Assembly: GCA_036523395.1 (NCBI GenBank)
Contig: DATDEH010000002.1
Coordinates: 1 to 52,531, forward strand
Origin: Candidatus Limnocylindria bacterium
GTDB taxonomy: Bacteria > Chloroflexota > Limnocylindria > P2-11E
Direction of reading: 5' to 3'
DNA: 52,531 nt
This document shows positions 39,507-48,507 of the stretch, one piece after another (within the stretch, counting starts at the first letter, position 1; each line of letters opens with the position of its first letter). A program made the position numbers and the translations under genes. The notes under the pieces were generated by a model. The model was not told the DNA's origin, did no database searches, and saw nothing but the letters and a program-made list of their open reading frames with translations.

Positions 39507-41015
39507 GTGACCTCTCCGCGCGAGGCCGCGCTCGCTCCGCTGTCGCGCGTCGACGCGGAGCGTCTCCTTCCAGAGCTGTCGACGGGTCGCCAGACGCTCG
39601 AGCGCCGCGTGCTCCGCGCCAGGTGCCTCAAGTACCTCGAGTCGTTCGATCTCGCCTGGGCCGAGCTGAGCGCGGTGCTACCGCTCGTCAAGGACCCGCT
39701 CCTCGAGGCTCGTGTCGCCGTCGACCTGCTCCATCTCTCCTATTACCTGGTGCGCCGTGATGACTCCGTCCGCTTCGCCGCGATGGCGGAGAGGTCGGCG
39801 GCCGGCGATCCGCTTCTTCTCGCCGAGCTTCGGCTCGGCTCGTCCATCGTGCACACGGCCTCGAACGAGGTGCGCGACGCGCTCGTCGACGCGCGCCGCG
39901 CATCGGACGCGCTCGCGGTCGCACCGCGCGGCCGCTCGCGCGATCTCGTCACGACGCGCGTGCAGCGCCAGCTCGCACATCTGCTCTCGCACAGCGCCGA
40001 CTACGTCGGCGCGGCCGCCGCGGCCGAGGCGACCGCTCGGAACGCCGCGCGCGTCGGCGATCCCGCCGAGGTCGCGTGGGCGACATACACCGCGGGCTTC
40101 GTCGACTGGTTCGCGGGTCGGCTCGATGCCGCCGTTGACGAGTTCACGCGTGCCGAGCTCGGCCTCCGTCAGTACGGCTCGTCGGTATGGCGCCACACGC
40201 TGCTCTGTCTCGCGCGCGCGAAGCTGGAGCGCGGCGAGCTAAGCGAGGGCGAGCGACTCGCTCGTCAGAGTGCGACCGGCGCCACCGAAGACCATGGGCA
40301 CATCGCGCTCCTGCGCGGTGAGGCCGAGGTCGCCGAGCTCATCCTCGGGCGCGCGCCGAAGGGCTTTCCCGAGGACGAGCAGTTCCGGGATTTCGTCCGC
40401 GCGATCGTGCGCGGACAGCGCGGCGATCCGAAGACCGCGGTGCGCATGCTCGACGACACGGCGCGCGAGTTCGAGTCGCGCGGCATGGATCACTGGGCGA
40501 TCGGCGCGGCCGTGCACGCCGCGTACTTCCGCGAGACGGTCGTGCGCGGCGGTGGGACATCGCGCGTCGGACATCTCGTGCGCGAGATCGGCACGCGTGG
40601 AGGCGAAGGCTTCGCCTACTACCTGCCCGACGTGGCGGCCTGGTTCGGCCGCGCGGCCGAACGTGACGGGCAGGCATCGTCGCTCGCGCGCACGATCCGC
40701 GCCCGCGCCGAAGCCGCGCAGAAACGCGCGAAGACGGACGCTGGTGTTGCGGTCGGGGCTTCGGCGCTCGACGAGGCGACGTTCGGGCTGCGGAGCATGG
40801 GGCTCACGTGGCGCGAGATCGGCATCCTCCGCGAGATGGAGCAGCTCTCACGCGAGGGCAGGCGCATGGATCGCGCCGCACTCGCCGCTCGGCTCAAGGT
40901 CTCGCCGAACACGCTGCGGGTGCATCTCACGCGCATCCGCGCGAAGCTCGACGTCGCGGACAAGCGCGGCGATGAGGTGCTGCTCACGGCGGCGCTTTCG
41001 CAGCGGCCGCGATAG
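39507..41015 (+). CDS. TPR-like transcription regulator with C-terminal LuxR-type HTH
   Basis: A 502-residue protein. Residues ~20-400 are Ala/Arg-rich paired helices resembling TPR repeats (RCLKYLESFDLAWAELSAVL, ATYTAGFVDWFAGRLDAAVD). The C-terminal ~70 residues form a helix-turn-helix of LuxR style (LAARLKVSPNTLRVHLTRIR followed by AKLDVADK). There is no receiver or ATPase domain, so it may bind a protein or small ligand through the repeats. The GTG has TAATAC (39496-39501) 5 bases upstream and no RBS, suggesting a leaderless message. It is followed by a broken DUF4304 gene. Confidence 0.75.
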   Translation: MTSPREAALAPLSRVDAERLLPELSTGRQTLERRVLRARCLKYLESFDLAWAELSAVLPLVKDPLLEARVAVDLLHLSYYLVRRDDSVRFAAMAERSAAGDPLLLAELRLGSSIVHTASNEVRDALVDARRASDALAVAPRGRSRDLVTTRVQRQLAHLLSHSADYVGAAAAAEATARNAARVGDPAEVAWATYTAGFVDWFAGRLDAAVDEFTRAELGLRQYGSSVWRHTLLCLARAKLERGELSEGERLARQSATGATEDHGHIALLRGEAEVAELILGRAPKGFPEDEQFRDFVRAIVRGQRGDPKTAVRMLDDTAREFESRGMDHWAIGAAVHAAYFRETVVRGGGTSRVGHLVREIGTRGGEGFAYYLPDVAAWFGRAAERDGQASSLARTIRARAEAAQKRAKTDAGVAVGASALDEATFGLRSMGLTWREIGILREMEQLSREGRRMDRAALAARLKVSPNTLRVHLTRIRAKLDVADKRGDEVLLTAALSQRPR

Positions 41016-41027
41016 GTGGAGGGCGTG

Positions 41028-41496
41028 GTGACTTCTTCGGCGAGTTCGCTCTTCACAGCGTTCATGCGTGACGCGCTGGGACCGTCGCTGCGAGATCTCG
41101 GCTTCCGCGGATCGGGTCGGCACTACTCGATTCCAAGTGAGACCCATTGGGCGCTGCTCGGCTTCCAGACATCGAAGTGGTCGACCGCGAAGTCGATCGA
41201 GTTCACCGTGAACGTGACGGTCATTGGTCGCGATGCCTGGCTGCGCTGGCGCGAACTCGAGCCGTACCACGACGAGCGGCCGTCGGCGAACGTCAGCTAC
41301 GGGCCTGGTCCGCGCGAGATGGATCCCGCTCTGCGAGCGAGGTACTGGCATCAGCGCCTCGGCATGCTGCTGCCGGAGCATCGCGCCACTGGTGGGAACT
41401 TCGGGCAGAAAAGATTCGGCCTCAGTCGCGCGGGACGTCGTGACCGCGATCCGGGATCACGCACTCCCGGAGATTCGGAAGCGGATGTCGAGCTGA
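41028..41496 (+). pseudogene. DUF4304 gene broken by frameshifts
   Basis: The first ~125 codons read a DUF4304 protein (FMRDALGPSLRDLGFRGSGR, HWALLGFQTSKW, IEFTVNVTVIG). Near 41390 the sense continues in frame +2 (HWWELRAEK), and after the AAAA run near 41411 in frame +1 (SVARDVVTAIRDHALPEIRK), ending at TGA 41494-41496. Two small indels thus split the gene. The first frame happens to stay open into the next gene and yields a false 369-residue DUF4304-GNAT fusion. The GTG at 41028 has GGAGG 5 bases upstream. Either a decayed gene or assembly errors. Confidence 0.65.
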
Positions 41497-41582
41497 CGCT
41501 CGCCGAGCGACAACTGCGAGCCCGTTACGGTCGTCGCCGCTCCAAGGAACTGCAAATCTATCTTTGGCTATTCTGCGTGGCC

Positions 41583-42125
41583 ATGTTCGGACCCGTGTTG
41601 CGCGGTGAGCACGTCACGCTGCGTCCCGCCGACGACAGCGACCCGCCGCGTATGGTCCCGTGGTTCGCCGACATGGAGGTGACGCGTTACCTCGGCCGCC
41701 GCATGGCCGTCGCGCTCTACTACGAAGTGGACATCCTGAGGAAGTTCGGCGAGGCCGAGGACACGGTGTTCTGGATGATCGAGGCGGACGGCGAGACGAT
41801 CGGCGCGACCGGGATCCACGCCATCGACTGGCTGAACGCGCACGGGACGACCGGGATCGTGATCGGCGCGAAAGAGCAGTGGGGCAAGGGGTACGCCACC
41901 GAGGCGATGCGCCTTCGCACTCGTTACGCATTCCGCGAGCTGAACCTCCACAAGATCATGACCGAGGTCTTCGTCGCGAACGAGGCGAGCCGGCGCGCGC
42001 TCGAGAAGAACGGCTACCGCACCATCGGCACGAGCCGCGATCACTTCTTCACGCGCGGAGCGTGGCACGACATCTGGCTCGGCGAAGTCCTGCGCGAGGA
42101 CTGGGAGCGTGCGCAGACGGCCTGA
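41583..42125 (+). CDS. GNAT N-acetyltransferase (RimJ/RimL type)
   Basis: A 180-residue acetyl-CoA-dependent transferase. The start MFGPVLRGEHVTLRPADDSD is typical. The CoA-binding segment is IVIGAKEQWGKGYATEAMRL, followed by ELNLHKIMTEVFVANEASRR and the RALEKNGY tail. The open frame continues upstream only because the DUF4304 gene has shifted into it. The 86-bp gap before it is A/T-richer than its surroundings and holds TATTCT near 41570, a possible -10. The acceptor may be a protein N-terminus or a small molecule. Confidence 0.85.
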   Translation: MFGPVLRGEHVTLRPADDSDPPRMVPWFADMEVTRYLGRRMAVALYYEVDILRKFGEAEDTVFWMIEADGETIGATGIHAIDWLNAHGTTGIVIGAKEQWGKGYATEAMRLRTRYAFRELNLHKIMTEVFVANEASRRALEKNGYRTIGTSRDHFFTRGAWHDIWLGEVLREDWERAQTA

Positions 42126-42192
42126 CACGTCACTGCGACCGGTCATCACAGGGATCGTCTGCTAGCCTTCCGACCGAGCGGGTGACCGGCTC

Positions 42193-43635
42193 TTGAAGCG
42201 CCTGGGATGTCTTCTCATCGTGCTGCTTCTCGTGGGAGCGGGCGTCTACCTCTCCCTGCGCCCCACCTCGAACGCGACCGCCGACAACGCCGCGACCGTC
42301 GGTGTGCTCAACATCGCCGTCGACGCCCAGAAGGGCTCGGCCGACTTCGCTCCGGCCCTCGACGGCGACATCGTCACGAGCGGCGACTTCGTTCGCTCGA
42401 GCAAGGACGGCCGCGCGGTGCTCACGTTCTTCGACGGCTCGACGCTCAGTGTCGACCCAGGCGCTCTCGTCAAGGTCCTGACCCTCAACCGCCTCCCGAG
42501 CGGCGGTATAGAGCTGCTGGTGGAGCAGACGCTGGGACGATCGTGGGCCGCGGTCGCGAAACTGAAGCCCGACTCCAAGTTCGAGATCAAGACGCCATCG
42601 TCGATCGCGTCCGTCCGCGGCACCGCGTTCGAGACGAACGTCACGCAGAACGCGGACGGCACGACGTCCGCGACGTACAAGGTCGACGACGGACAGATCC
42701 TCGTGACCGCGAACGCCGGCGGGAGCGTCACCGTCGGGCAGGGACAACAGGTCACGATCAACGTCAACCAGCCGGCACCCGCGGCAGCCACGGCGCAGGC
42801 GCCGACGATTCGTTTCGTCATCACCCCCTCCGCCGGCATCGAGTTCGCGATCGGCGCGCCGACCGGCGCGACCTGCGGGAACGGGCGTACCAAGCAGGAG
42901 GTCTTCGGCTGCTTCGTGAGCGGCGCCACCGCGGCGGTGCGCGAGCCACCCGCGGGTCACTACGCGGTCATGGTCACCAAGACCGCGGCCTCGCCGACCC
43001 CGACCCTCCTGGTCGAGGCGTTCCGGGGCGGGACGCGTGAATCTTCTCGTGCCCTACCGGTCAACCAGAACATCGGGGACATCGTGCGCTCCGGATTCAC
43101 GTACGCGGTCGGAACACCGCTGACGATCTCCGAGTTCGAGCCGGCCGAAGTGGTCACCAGCGTCTGCAGCGCGCTGTCCACGGGACGTGTCTTCGCGACC
43201 GGCGCGGTGGAGGACCGATACGCGCAGCTGCGCACCTATGCGCAGACGAACAAGAATCAGCCGGTCGCCTTCGTCGTGGTCGAATCGGACCTGACGGCCG
43301 CGGCGAACGCGGGCGCGCCGACCAACGTGCCGGCGACGACGGTGAACGATGTCCGCGCGACGATCGATTCCGCGGGTGTGCATTTCTCCGCGCAGGCGAG
43401 CGCATCGATCCTTACGTTGAGCGCCGCGACAGACATCAGCGCGGGGCCCGTCGACGGGAAGCTCGTGATCCGCATCCACAGCCTGACCGCGAGTCCGTTA
43501 CCGGCCGGCCTCCTCGACCCCATCCGCGCCCTTCTCGAGAGGAGCTTCGACGATTTCTCGAATGGATTCCCGTTCACCGTGCGTCAGGTCTCGATGCGCC
43601 AGGGCTGCCTCAGCGTGACGGGCACGACGCCCTAA
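42193..43635 (+). CDS. FecR-domain exported protein
   Basis: A 480-residue protein. One N-terminal signal anchor (~4-22) is followed by a FecR domain: DGDIVTSGDFVRSSKDGRAV, FFDGSTLSVDPGA, KTPSSIASVRGTAFE. Then come an Ala/Gln linker and a ~250-residue C-terminal region with repeated short beta strands that I do not recognise. Four Cys residues may pair. The TTG is the only start in frame before the signal. FecR domains are often sensors or wall-located scaffolds; no sigma factor is adjacent, so iron signalling is not implied. Confidence 0.8.
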   Translation: MKRLGCLLIVLLLVGAGVYLSLRPTSNATADNAATVGVLNIAVDAQKGSADFAPALDGDIVTSGDFVRSSKDGRAVLTFFDGSTLSVDPGALVKVLTLNRLPSGGIELLVEQTLGRSWAAVAKLKPDSKFEIKTPSSIASVRGTAFETNVTQNADGTTSATYKVDDGQILVTANAGGSVTVGQGQQVTINVNQPAPAAATAQAPTIRFVITPSAGIEFAIGAPTGATCGNGRTKQEVFGCFVSGATAAVREPPAGHYAVMVTKTAASPTPTLLVEAFRGGTRESSRALPVNQNIGDIVRSGFTYAVGTPLTISEFEPAEVVTSVCSALSTGRVFATGAVEDRYAQLRTYAQTNKNQPVAFVVVESDLTAAANAGAPTNVPATTVNDVRATIDSAGVHFSAQASASILTLSAATDISAGPVDGKLVIRIHSLTASPLPAGLLDPIRALLERSFDDFSNGFPFTVRQVSMRQGCLSVTGTTP

Positions 43636-43669
43636 CAGACCGCGCGCGCACGTCCTAGCATCGCGACCG

Positions 43670-45013
43670 GTGGACCCCACTCTCGACACCCTCGTCCGCG
43701 ATGCGATGGAGCGGTACCACGTGCCCGGCGTCGCGATCGGCATGCTTCGCGCCGGCGCGGTGGAGGTGGCGGGTTTCGGCGTGACGAGCGTCGAGCATCC
43801 GCTGCCGGTCGACGGCGACACGCTCTTCCAGATCGCGTCGGTGACCAAGACGATGACCGCGACGGTGATCATGCGGCTCGTCGAGCGCGGTGCGCTCGAC
43901 CTCGACGCGCCGGTGCGCCGCTACATCCCGGCGTTCCGACTCCGCGACGCGACCGCGCAGGAGGGCGCGACGGTCCGGCACCTCGTGACCCACACCGGCG
44001 GTTGGCTGGGCGATTGCTTCGCCGACTTCGGTAGCGGCGACGACGCCCTCGAGCGATACGTGGCGGCGATGGCCGAGCTCGAGCAGATCACGCCGCTGGG
44101 CGAGATATGGCACTACTCGAACTCGAGCTTCACGCTGCTCGGACGGCTGATCGAGGTCGTGACGGGCAAGACCTATGAGGACGCCACGCGCGAGCTGCTC
44201 TTCGTACCGCTGGGCATGACAAAGTCGTGCTTCTCGGCGAATGAGGCCATCACCCACCGCGTCGCGGTCGGCCACGTGATCGTCGATGAGAAGCCGACGG
44301 TCGCGCGGCCGTGGGCGTTCCCGCGCGCGACCACACCGGTCGGCGGCATCGTCTCGACCGCGAATGACCTGATGCGCTACGCGCGCTTCCACCTCGGCGA
44401 CGGGACCGCGCCCGACGGCGCGCGCCTCCTATCAAAAGCGTCGGTCGAGCTCATGCGCACGCCGCTCGCCGACGCCGATCTCGATCGCAAGGTCGGCGTC
44501 TCATGGTTCGTGCGCACGATCGGTGGCGTTCGTCTTCAGTACCACGGTGGCGTCGCGATCGGGCAGCAGGGTGTGCTGATGCTCGCCCCGGACCGCGGCG
44601 AGGCCGTGACGGTGCAGACGAACTCCGCTCGTGGCGGGCTCCTTCACCAGGACGTGACCACGTGGTGGCAGCGCCAGCGGCTCAATCTCAAGGTGCCGGA
44701 GCCCGTCTACATCGAGCTCGACCGGACGCGCTACACGGAGTACGCCGACCGATATCTCGCCGAGCTCTCCGACGCCGAGCTCGAGCTCTCGGACACCGGG
44801 CTTGTGTACCGCACGTTCTCGCACAACAAGCTCGGCGTGCAGCCGAAGCCACCGGACCCGCCGCCGTCGCGTGTCGCGTTCACGAGCGACGCGCGCTTCA
44901 CACTGCTCGACGGTCCGCTCAAGGACACCCGTGGCGAATTCCTGCGCGGACCCGACGGTCGCGTGCGATACATGCGCGTCGGCGGACGCGTTTATCGCCG
45001 AACACGGACCTAG
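43670..45013 (+). CDS. Serine hydrolase, beta-lactamase class C / PBP4 family
   Basis: A 447-residue esterase or peptidase-like enzyme. The nucleophile motif is SVTK (SxxK), the second is HYSNSS (YxN) and the third HGGVAIG (HxG). The N-terminal ~330 residues form the transpeptidase-like fold; the last ~110 are a small beta barrel (FTLLDGPLKDTRGEF), as in DUF3471-type extensions. No signal peptide, so it is probably cytosolic. The GTG has TAGCAT (43656-43661) 8 bases upstream and no RBS. The substrate cannot be inferred. Confidence 0.88.
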   Translation: MDPTLDTLVRDAMERYHVPGVAIGMLRAGAVEVAGFGVTSVEHPLPVDGDTLFQIASVTKTMTATVIMRLVERGALDLDAPVRRYIPAFRLRDATAQEGATVRHLVTHTGGWLGDCFADFGSGDDALERYVAAMAELEQITPLGEIWHYSNSSFTLLGRLIEVVTGKTYEDATRELLFVPLGMTKSCFSANEAITHRVAVGHVIVDEKPTVARPWAFPRATTPVGGIVSTANDLMRYARFHLGDGTAPDGARLLSKASVELMRTPLADADLDRKVGVSWFVRTIGGVRLQYHGGVAIGQQGVLMLAPDRGEAVTVQTNSARGGLLHQDVTTWWQRQRLNLKVPEPVYIELDRTRYTEYADRYLAELSDAELELSDTGLVYRTFSHNKLGVQPKPPDPPPSRVAFTSDARFTLLDGPLKDTRGEFLRGPDGRVRYMRVGGRVYRRTRT

Positions 45014-45016
45014 ACG

Positions 45017-45898
45017 ATGCGTCAGTACCTCGACATCCTGCGCAAGGCGATCGAGAGCGGCGTCGATCGCGACGATCGCACCGGGACCGGAACGCGCGCG
45101 ATCTTCGGCGAGGTGATGCGCTTCCGGATGAGCGACGGCTTCCCGGCGGTGACGACGAAGCGGCTCGCGTTCCGGTCTGTCCTCGCCGAGCTCCTGTGGT
45201 TCATCGCCGGAAGCTCCGACGTGAACGAGCTGCACGCGCTCGGCACGCACATCTGGGACGGGAACGCGTACGCGCCGTACTGGGTGGAGCGCGCCCGGTT
45301 CGACGGGGATGCCGGGCGGAACTACGGGCAGCAGTGGCGCGATTGGATCGTGGCCGACGGTCGGCACGTCGACCAGCTGCAGGGTGTCATCGACGCGCTG
45401 AGCACGAATCCGTCGAGCCGGCGCCACCTCGTCACGGCGTGGAACCCGGGCGAGCTCGATCAAACGAGCCTGCCCGCCTGCCACGCGTTCTTCCAGTTCT
45501 TCGTGGCCGAGGGAAAGCTGAGCGTGATGATGTATCAGCGCTCCTGCGACCTGTTCCTCGGCGTGCCGTTCAACATCGCGGAGTACGCGGTGCTGCTCCA
45601 TCTCGTCGCGCAGCTCACCGGGCTCGTGCCGGACGAGTTCATCCACGTGCTTGCGGATGCGCACGTCTACCGCGACCACCTGGACGCGGTGCGACAGCAG
45701 CTCGAGCGCGACCCCTATCCGTCGCCGCGTCTCTCACTCGACCCGAGCCTGCGGAGCCTCGATGACGTCGTCGCGCGCTATCGCGAGATCGTGGGCCGGG
45801 CCCGCGCGGGCGAGAAGCCCGGTCCGCTGCTCGACCGCATCGCGCGCCTCGAGCAGTACCAGTTCCATCCGCCGATCGAAGCGAAGATGGCGGTGTAG
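45017..45898 (+). CDS. thyA: Thymidylate synthase
   Basis: A 293-residue ThyA that methylates dUMP to dTMP using methylene-tetrahydrofolate. Catalytic Cys155 is in SLPACHAFFQF; RTGTGTRAIFG, GRNYGQQWRDW, QRSCDLFLGVPFNIAEYA and DAHVYRDHLD are conserved. A ~25-residue insert (YWVERARFDGDAG region) makes it longer than the E. coli form. The ATG lies 3 bp after the serine hydrolase. folA follows by 2 bp, so the dihydrofolate made here is recycled by the product of the same transcript. Confidence 0.97.
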   Translation: MRQYLDILRKAIESGVDRDDRTGTGTRAIFGEVMRFRMSDGFPAVTTKRLAFRSVLAELLWFIAGSSDVNELHALGTHIWDGNAYAPYWVERARFDGDAGRNYGQQWRDWIVADGRHVDQLQGVIDALSTNPSSRRHLVTAWNPGELDQTSLPACHAFFQFFVAEGKLSVMMYQRSCDLFLGVPFNIAEYAVLLHLVAQLTGLVPDEFIHVLADAHVYRDHLDAVRQQLERDPYPSPRLSLDPSLRSLDDVVARYREIVGRARAGEKPGPLLDRIARLEQYQFHPPIEAKMAV

Positions 45899-45900
45899 CG

Positions 45901-46389
45901 ATCATCTCCTTCGTCGTCGCGTACGACCGCAATCGCGCGATCGGGAAGGACAACAAGATCCCCTGGCGACTGCCCGACGACATGAAGCACGTGCGCGACC
46001 TCACGATCGGCAAACCGCTCATCATGGGGCGACGCACGTGGGAGTCGATCGGTCGGCCTCTTCCGCAGCGCACCAGCATCGTGCTGACGCGCGACCCGGG
46101 ATTCAAATGCGACGGCTGCCTCATCGCGCGCACGCCCGACGAGGCGATGGAACTGGCTGGCGCGGCGCCAGAGATCATCGTCTTCGGCGGCGCGCGCGTA
46201 TTCGAGGACTTCCTGGCGCGCGCCGATCGCATCTACCTCACCGAGGTGGACGCCGATGTCGGCGGCGACACCTTCTTCCCGCCGCTCGATCCCGGCGACT
46301 GGGAAGTGATCGAGGCGGTGGGGCACCCCGCCGATGAGCGCCACCCGTACGACTTCAGCTTTCTCACGCTCGATCGCAAGCGGAAGTGA
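45901..46389 (+). CDS. folA: Dihydrofolate reductase, ATC start
   Basis: A 162-residue enzyme that regenerates tetrahydrofolate. The frame must start at ATC 45901: ISFVVAYDRNRAIGKDNKIP aligns with the standard N-terminus (MISLIAA... in E. coli), and no ATG, GTG or TTG occurs in frame between the thyA coding region and ATG 45982, which would delete strand A, the Met20-loop region and the catalytic Asp. Other marks are WRLPDDMKH (active-site Asp), MGRRTWESIGRPLPQR and VFGGARVFEDF. It lies 2 bp after thyA, so translation is probably coupled. A sequencing error at the first codon is the alternative. Confidence 0.92.
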   Translation: MISFVVAYDRNRAIGKDNKIPWRLPDDMKHVRDLTIGKPLIMGRRTWESIGRPLPQRTSIVLTRDPGFKCDGCLIARTPDEAMELAGAAPEIIVFGGARVFEDFLARADRIYLTEVDADVGGDTFFPPLDPGDWEVIEAVGHPADERHPYDFSFLTLDRKRK

Positions 46390-47453
46390 CGGCGGCCGGC
46401 TTCCTGTGGGACCCGCGTGTCGCGACGCACGTCTATCGCGACGACCACCCGCTGAAACCGAAGCGTCTTATCGGCGTTCACGACACGCTCCAGCGCCTCG
46501 GCGCTTTCGCGCGTCCCGACGCGAAGGTGCTCACGCCGCGCGCGGCGACCCGTGCCGAGATCGAGCGCATCCACGACAGCGATTACGTCGAGGCTGTCAT
46601 GCAGGCATCGCACGACCCGGACGACGACTACGAGATGTGGGGCCTGTCCGCGTCGGGCGATACGCCGCCGTTCGCGGGAATGCATGAGGTCTCGCTCCTC
46701 ACCACCGGCGGCACGCTCACCGCGATGGAGGAGGTCCTCGCCGGGCGGTTGCGAGTCGCCTTCAACGGCTCGGGCGGTCTACACCATGCGATGCGCAGGC
46801 GGGCGTCGGGATTCTGCATCTACAACGATCCGGCCATCGTGTGCGGGCTGCTCGCGGATCGCGAGATGAAGGTCGCCTACGTCGACATCGATGCGCATCA
46901 CGGCGACGGGGTCCAAGCCGCCTTCTACGAGACCGATCAGGTGCTCACGATCTCGCTGCACGAGACCGGGCGCGCGCTCTTCCCAGGGACGGGCTTCCCC
47001 GAAGAACGCGGTCGCGGTCGCGGTGCGGGCTACAGCATCAACGTCGCGCTACCGCCGTACACCGACGGCGCCGCGTACGAGCGGGCGTTCGACGCGGTCG
47101 TCCCGCCGCTGCTCGACCGCTACCGTCCGGACGTGCTCGTGACCCAGCAGGGCATCGACTCGCACTACGACGATCCGCTGACGCACCTGATGGTCTCGTC
47201 ACAGGCGCGCGAGCACGTCGTGACGCAGTTCGCTGCGTCGAAGTGGCCGTGGATCGCGATGGGCGGCGGCGGGTACTCGATGGACGCGGTCCGCCGCGTC
47301 TGGTCGATGGAGTTCCTCATCATGCTCGGCGCGCCGATACCCGCCGATCTGCACGACACCGATCCGCCGGAGTGGAGCGGCGACCAGCGCGCTCAGGTCG
47401 ATGCGGCGGTGGACGCTGCGATCCAAGGCGCTCTCGGTGCCGCATGGACCTGA
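46386..47453 (+). CDS. Histone deacetylase-family protein (AcuC-like)
   Basis: A 355-residue zinc deacetylase of the class I arginase-deacetylase fold; bacterial AcuC removes acetyl groups from acetyl-CoA synthetase. Marks are GGLHHAMRRRASGFCIYND (paired catalytic His), AYVDIDAHHGDGVQ (zinc ligands), QQGIDSHYDDPLTHL and GGGGYSMDAV. The GTG overlaps the folA stop by 4 bp. No acetyl-CoA synthetase is in the window, so the substrate (protein or small acetyl-amide) is open. Confidence 0.92.
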   Translation: MTAAGFLWDPRVATHVYRDDHPLKPKRLIGVHDTLQRLGAFARPDAKVLTPRAATRAEIERIHDSDYVEAVMQASHDPDDDYEMWGLSASGDTPPFAGMHEVSLLTTGGTLTAMEEVLAGRLRVAFNGSGGLHHAMRRRASGFCIYNDPAIVCGLLADREMKVAYVDIDAHHGDGVQAAFYETDQVLTISLHETGRALFPGTGFPEERGRGRGAGYSINVALPPYTDGAAYERAFDAVVPPLLDRYRPDVLVTQQGIDSHYDDPLTHLMVSSQAREHVVTQFAASKWPWIAMGGGGYSMDAVRRVWSMEFLIMLGAPIPADLHDTDPPEWSGDQRAQVDAAVDAAIQGALGAAWT

Positions 47454-48130
47454 GCCAGGAGCCGATCGTCGCGCTCGCGCTCTCGCCGAGCGCGGGCGCG
47501 CCGGTCGTGCTGGCACGTGGCCGTCTGCTGTCGGCGGTGCTGCTCGTCCTCGCGGCTACGCTGATCTCCGGACTTGGCGCCGTACGCGTCTACAGCGAGA
47601 CGTTCGTCGACGACCTGTTCCTCGCCGCGACGCGCCATCCTCTCGTCACGGCGATGCTGCAGACGCTCGGCACCGAACGCACCGCGGTGGTGATCTACCT
47701 CGTGCAGCGCTCGTTCGACGCGATCATCGTCGCGACGGCGGTCACGCCGATCTTCGTCTGGCTGCTCGGATCGAGCGCGGTGCAAGCGTCCGCGCGGCTC
47801 GCCGGCATCCGCCGCCCATACCTGCCGATCCTGGTGCTCTTCGGGTATGCCGCGGCGCTCACGCTCATCCCGGCGAACGCCGCGTCACTCGCGCTCGGGA
47901 CCGGCGCGACAGTCGGCGCGCAGGTCGCTCAGCTCATCGGCCTCGCGTGCCTGGTGTGGCTTGGCGTCATCGCCTACCGCGGCGTGCGCGCCTACTACGC
48001 CGTCGATCAGTCTCACGCGACGCGCATCCTCGTCGTGGCCCTCGTGCTCTTCTATCTCGTGCCGCTCATCGTGATCGTCGGCGCGGCGGTCGCGATCATC
48101 ATCGCCGCCGTCATGCTCGGCTACTTCTAG
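47444..48130 (+). CDS. Five-TM membrane protein, Yip1-like
   Basis: A 228-residue protein starting inside the last codons of the deacetylase gene (10-bp overlap). It has an N-terminal cytoplasmic ~25 residues and five hydrophobic segments (LLSAVLLVLAATLISGLG, AIIVATAVTPIFVWLLG, YLPILVLFGYAAALTLIP, VAQLIGLACLVWLGVIAYRG, ILVVALVLFYLVPLIVIVG). GVRAYYAVDQSHA between the last two is Yip1-like. The role is unknown. Its TAG stop overlaps the next gene's GTG by one base. Confidence 0.72.
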   Translation: MDLSQEPIVALALSPSAGAPVVLARGRLLSAVLLVLAATLISGLGAVRVYSETFVDDLFLAATRHPLVTAMLQTLGTERTAVVIYLVQRSFDAIIVATAVTPIFVWLLGSSAVQASARLAGIRRPYLPILVLFGYAAALTLIPANAASLALGTGATVGAQVAQLIGLACLVWLGVIAYRGVRAYYAVDQSHATRILVVALVLFYLVPLIVIVGAAVAIIIAAVMLGYF

Positions 48131-48474
48131 TGCGCCGCCTCGCCGCGGTCCTTCTCCTGCGGTGTCCGCGTTGCCTCTCCGGCTCCATCTGGCGGGGACT
48201 CATCACGATGAACGTCGCATGTCCGGTCTGCGGCTTGGTGTTCGATCGCGAGTCCGGGTATTTCGCGGGCGCGATGGTCGTCAGCTACGCGCTGGCGGTG
48301 CCGATCCTCGCGGCGATGGTCCTCGCGCTCATCAAGATCGTCGGACTCGATACCGTCGTCGCGCTCATCATCGGCAACACCGCGTACCTCGTGCTCGTAC
48401 CCTTCATCTTCCGGTACTCCCGCGTGCTGTGGCTGCATCTCGACTGGCTGATCGATCCCGGGGAGCAGCGATAA
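48130..48474 (+). CDS. DUF983 family membrane protein
   Basis: A 114-residue protein. A zinc-ribbon-like N-terminus with two Cys pairs (LRCPRCLSGSIWRGLITMN and ACPVCGLVFDRESGY) is followed by two TM segments (AMVVSYALAVPILAAMVLAL and VVALIIGNTAYLVLVPFIF). This is the DUF983 layout; such genes are often near cytochrome oxidase assembly or respiratory genes. The GTG start is set by the one-base TAGTG junction. The role is not established. Confidence 0.82.
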   Translation: MRRLAAVLLLRCPRCLSGSIWRGLITMNVACPVCGLVFDRESGYFAGAMVVSYALAVPILAAMVLALIKIVGLDTVVALIIGNTAYLVLVPFIFRYSRVLWLHLDWLIDPGEQR

Positions 48475-48507
48475 TCGCGCAGCCTTCGCTGCGCTCATCT
48501 GCTTGGC

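Noticed and set aside
41016-42125. A genuine DUF4304-acetyltransferase fusion protein
   Set aside because: The middle part in this frame is Arg-rich nonsense, while the proper DUF4304 C-terminus is legible in the other frames and the GNAT has its own natural ATG.
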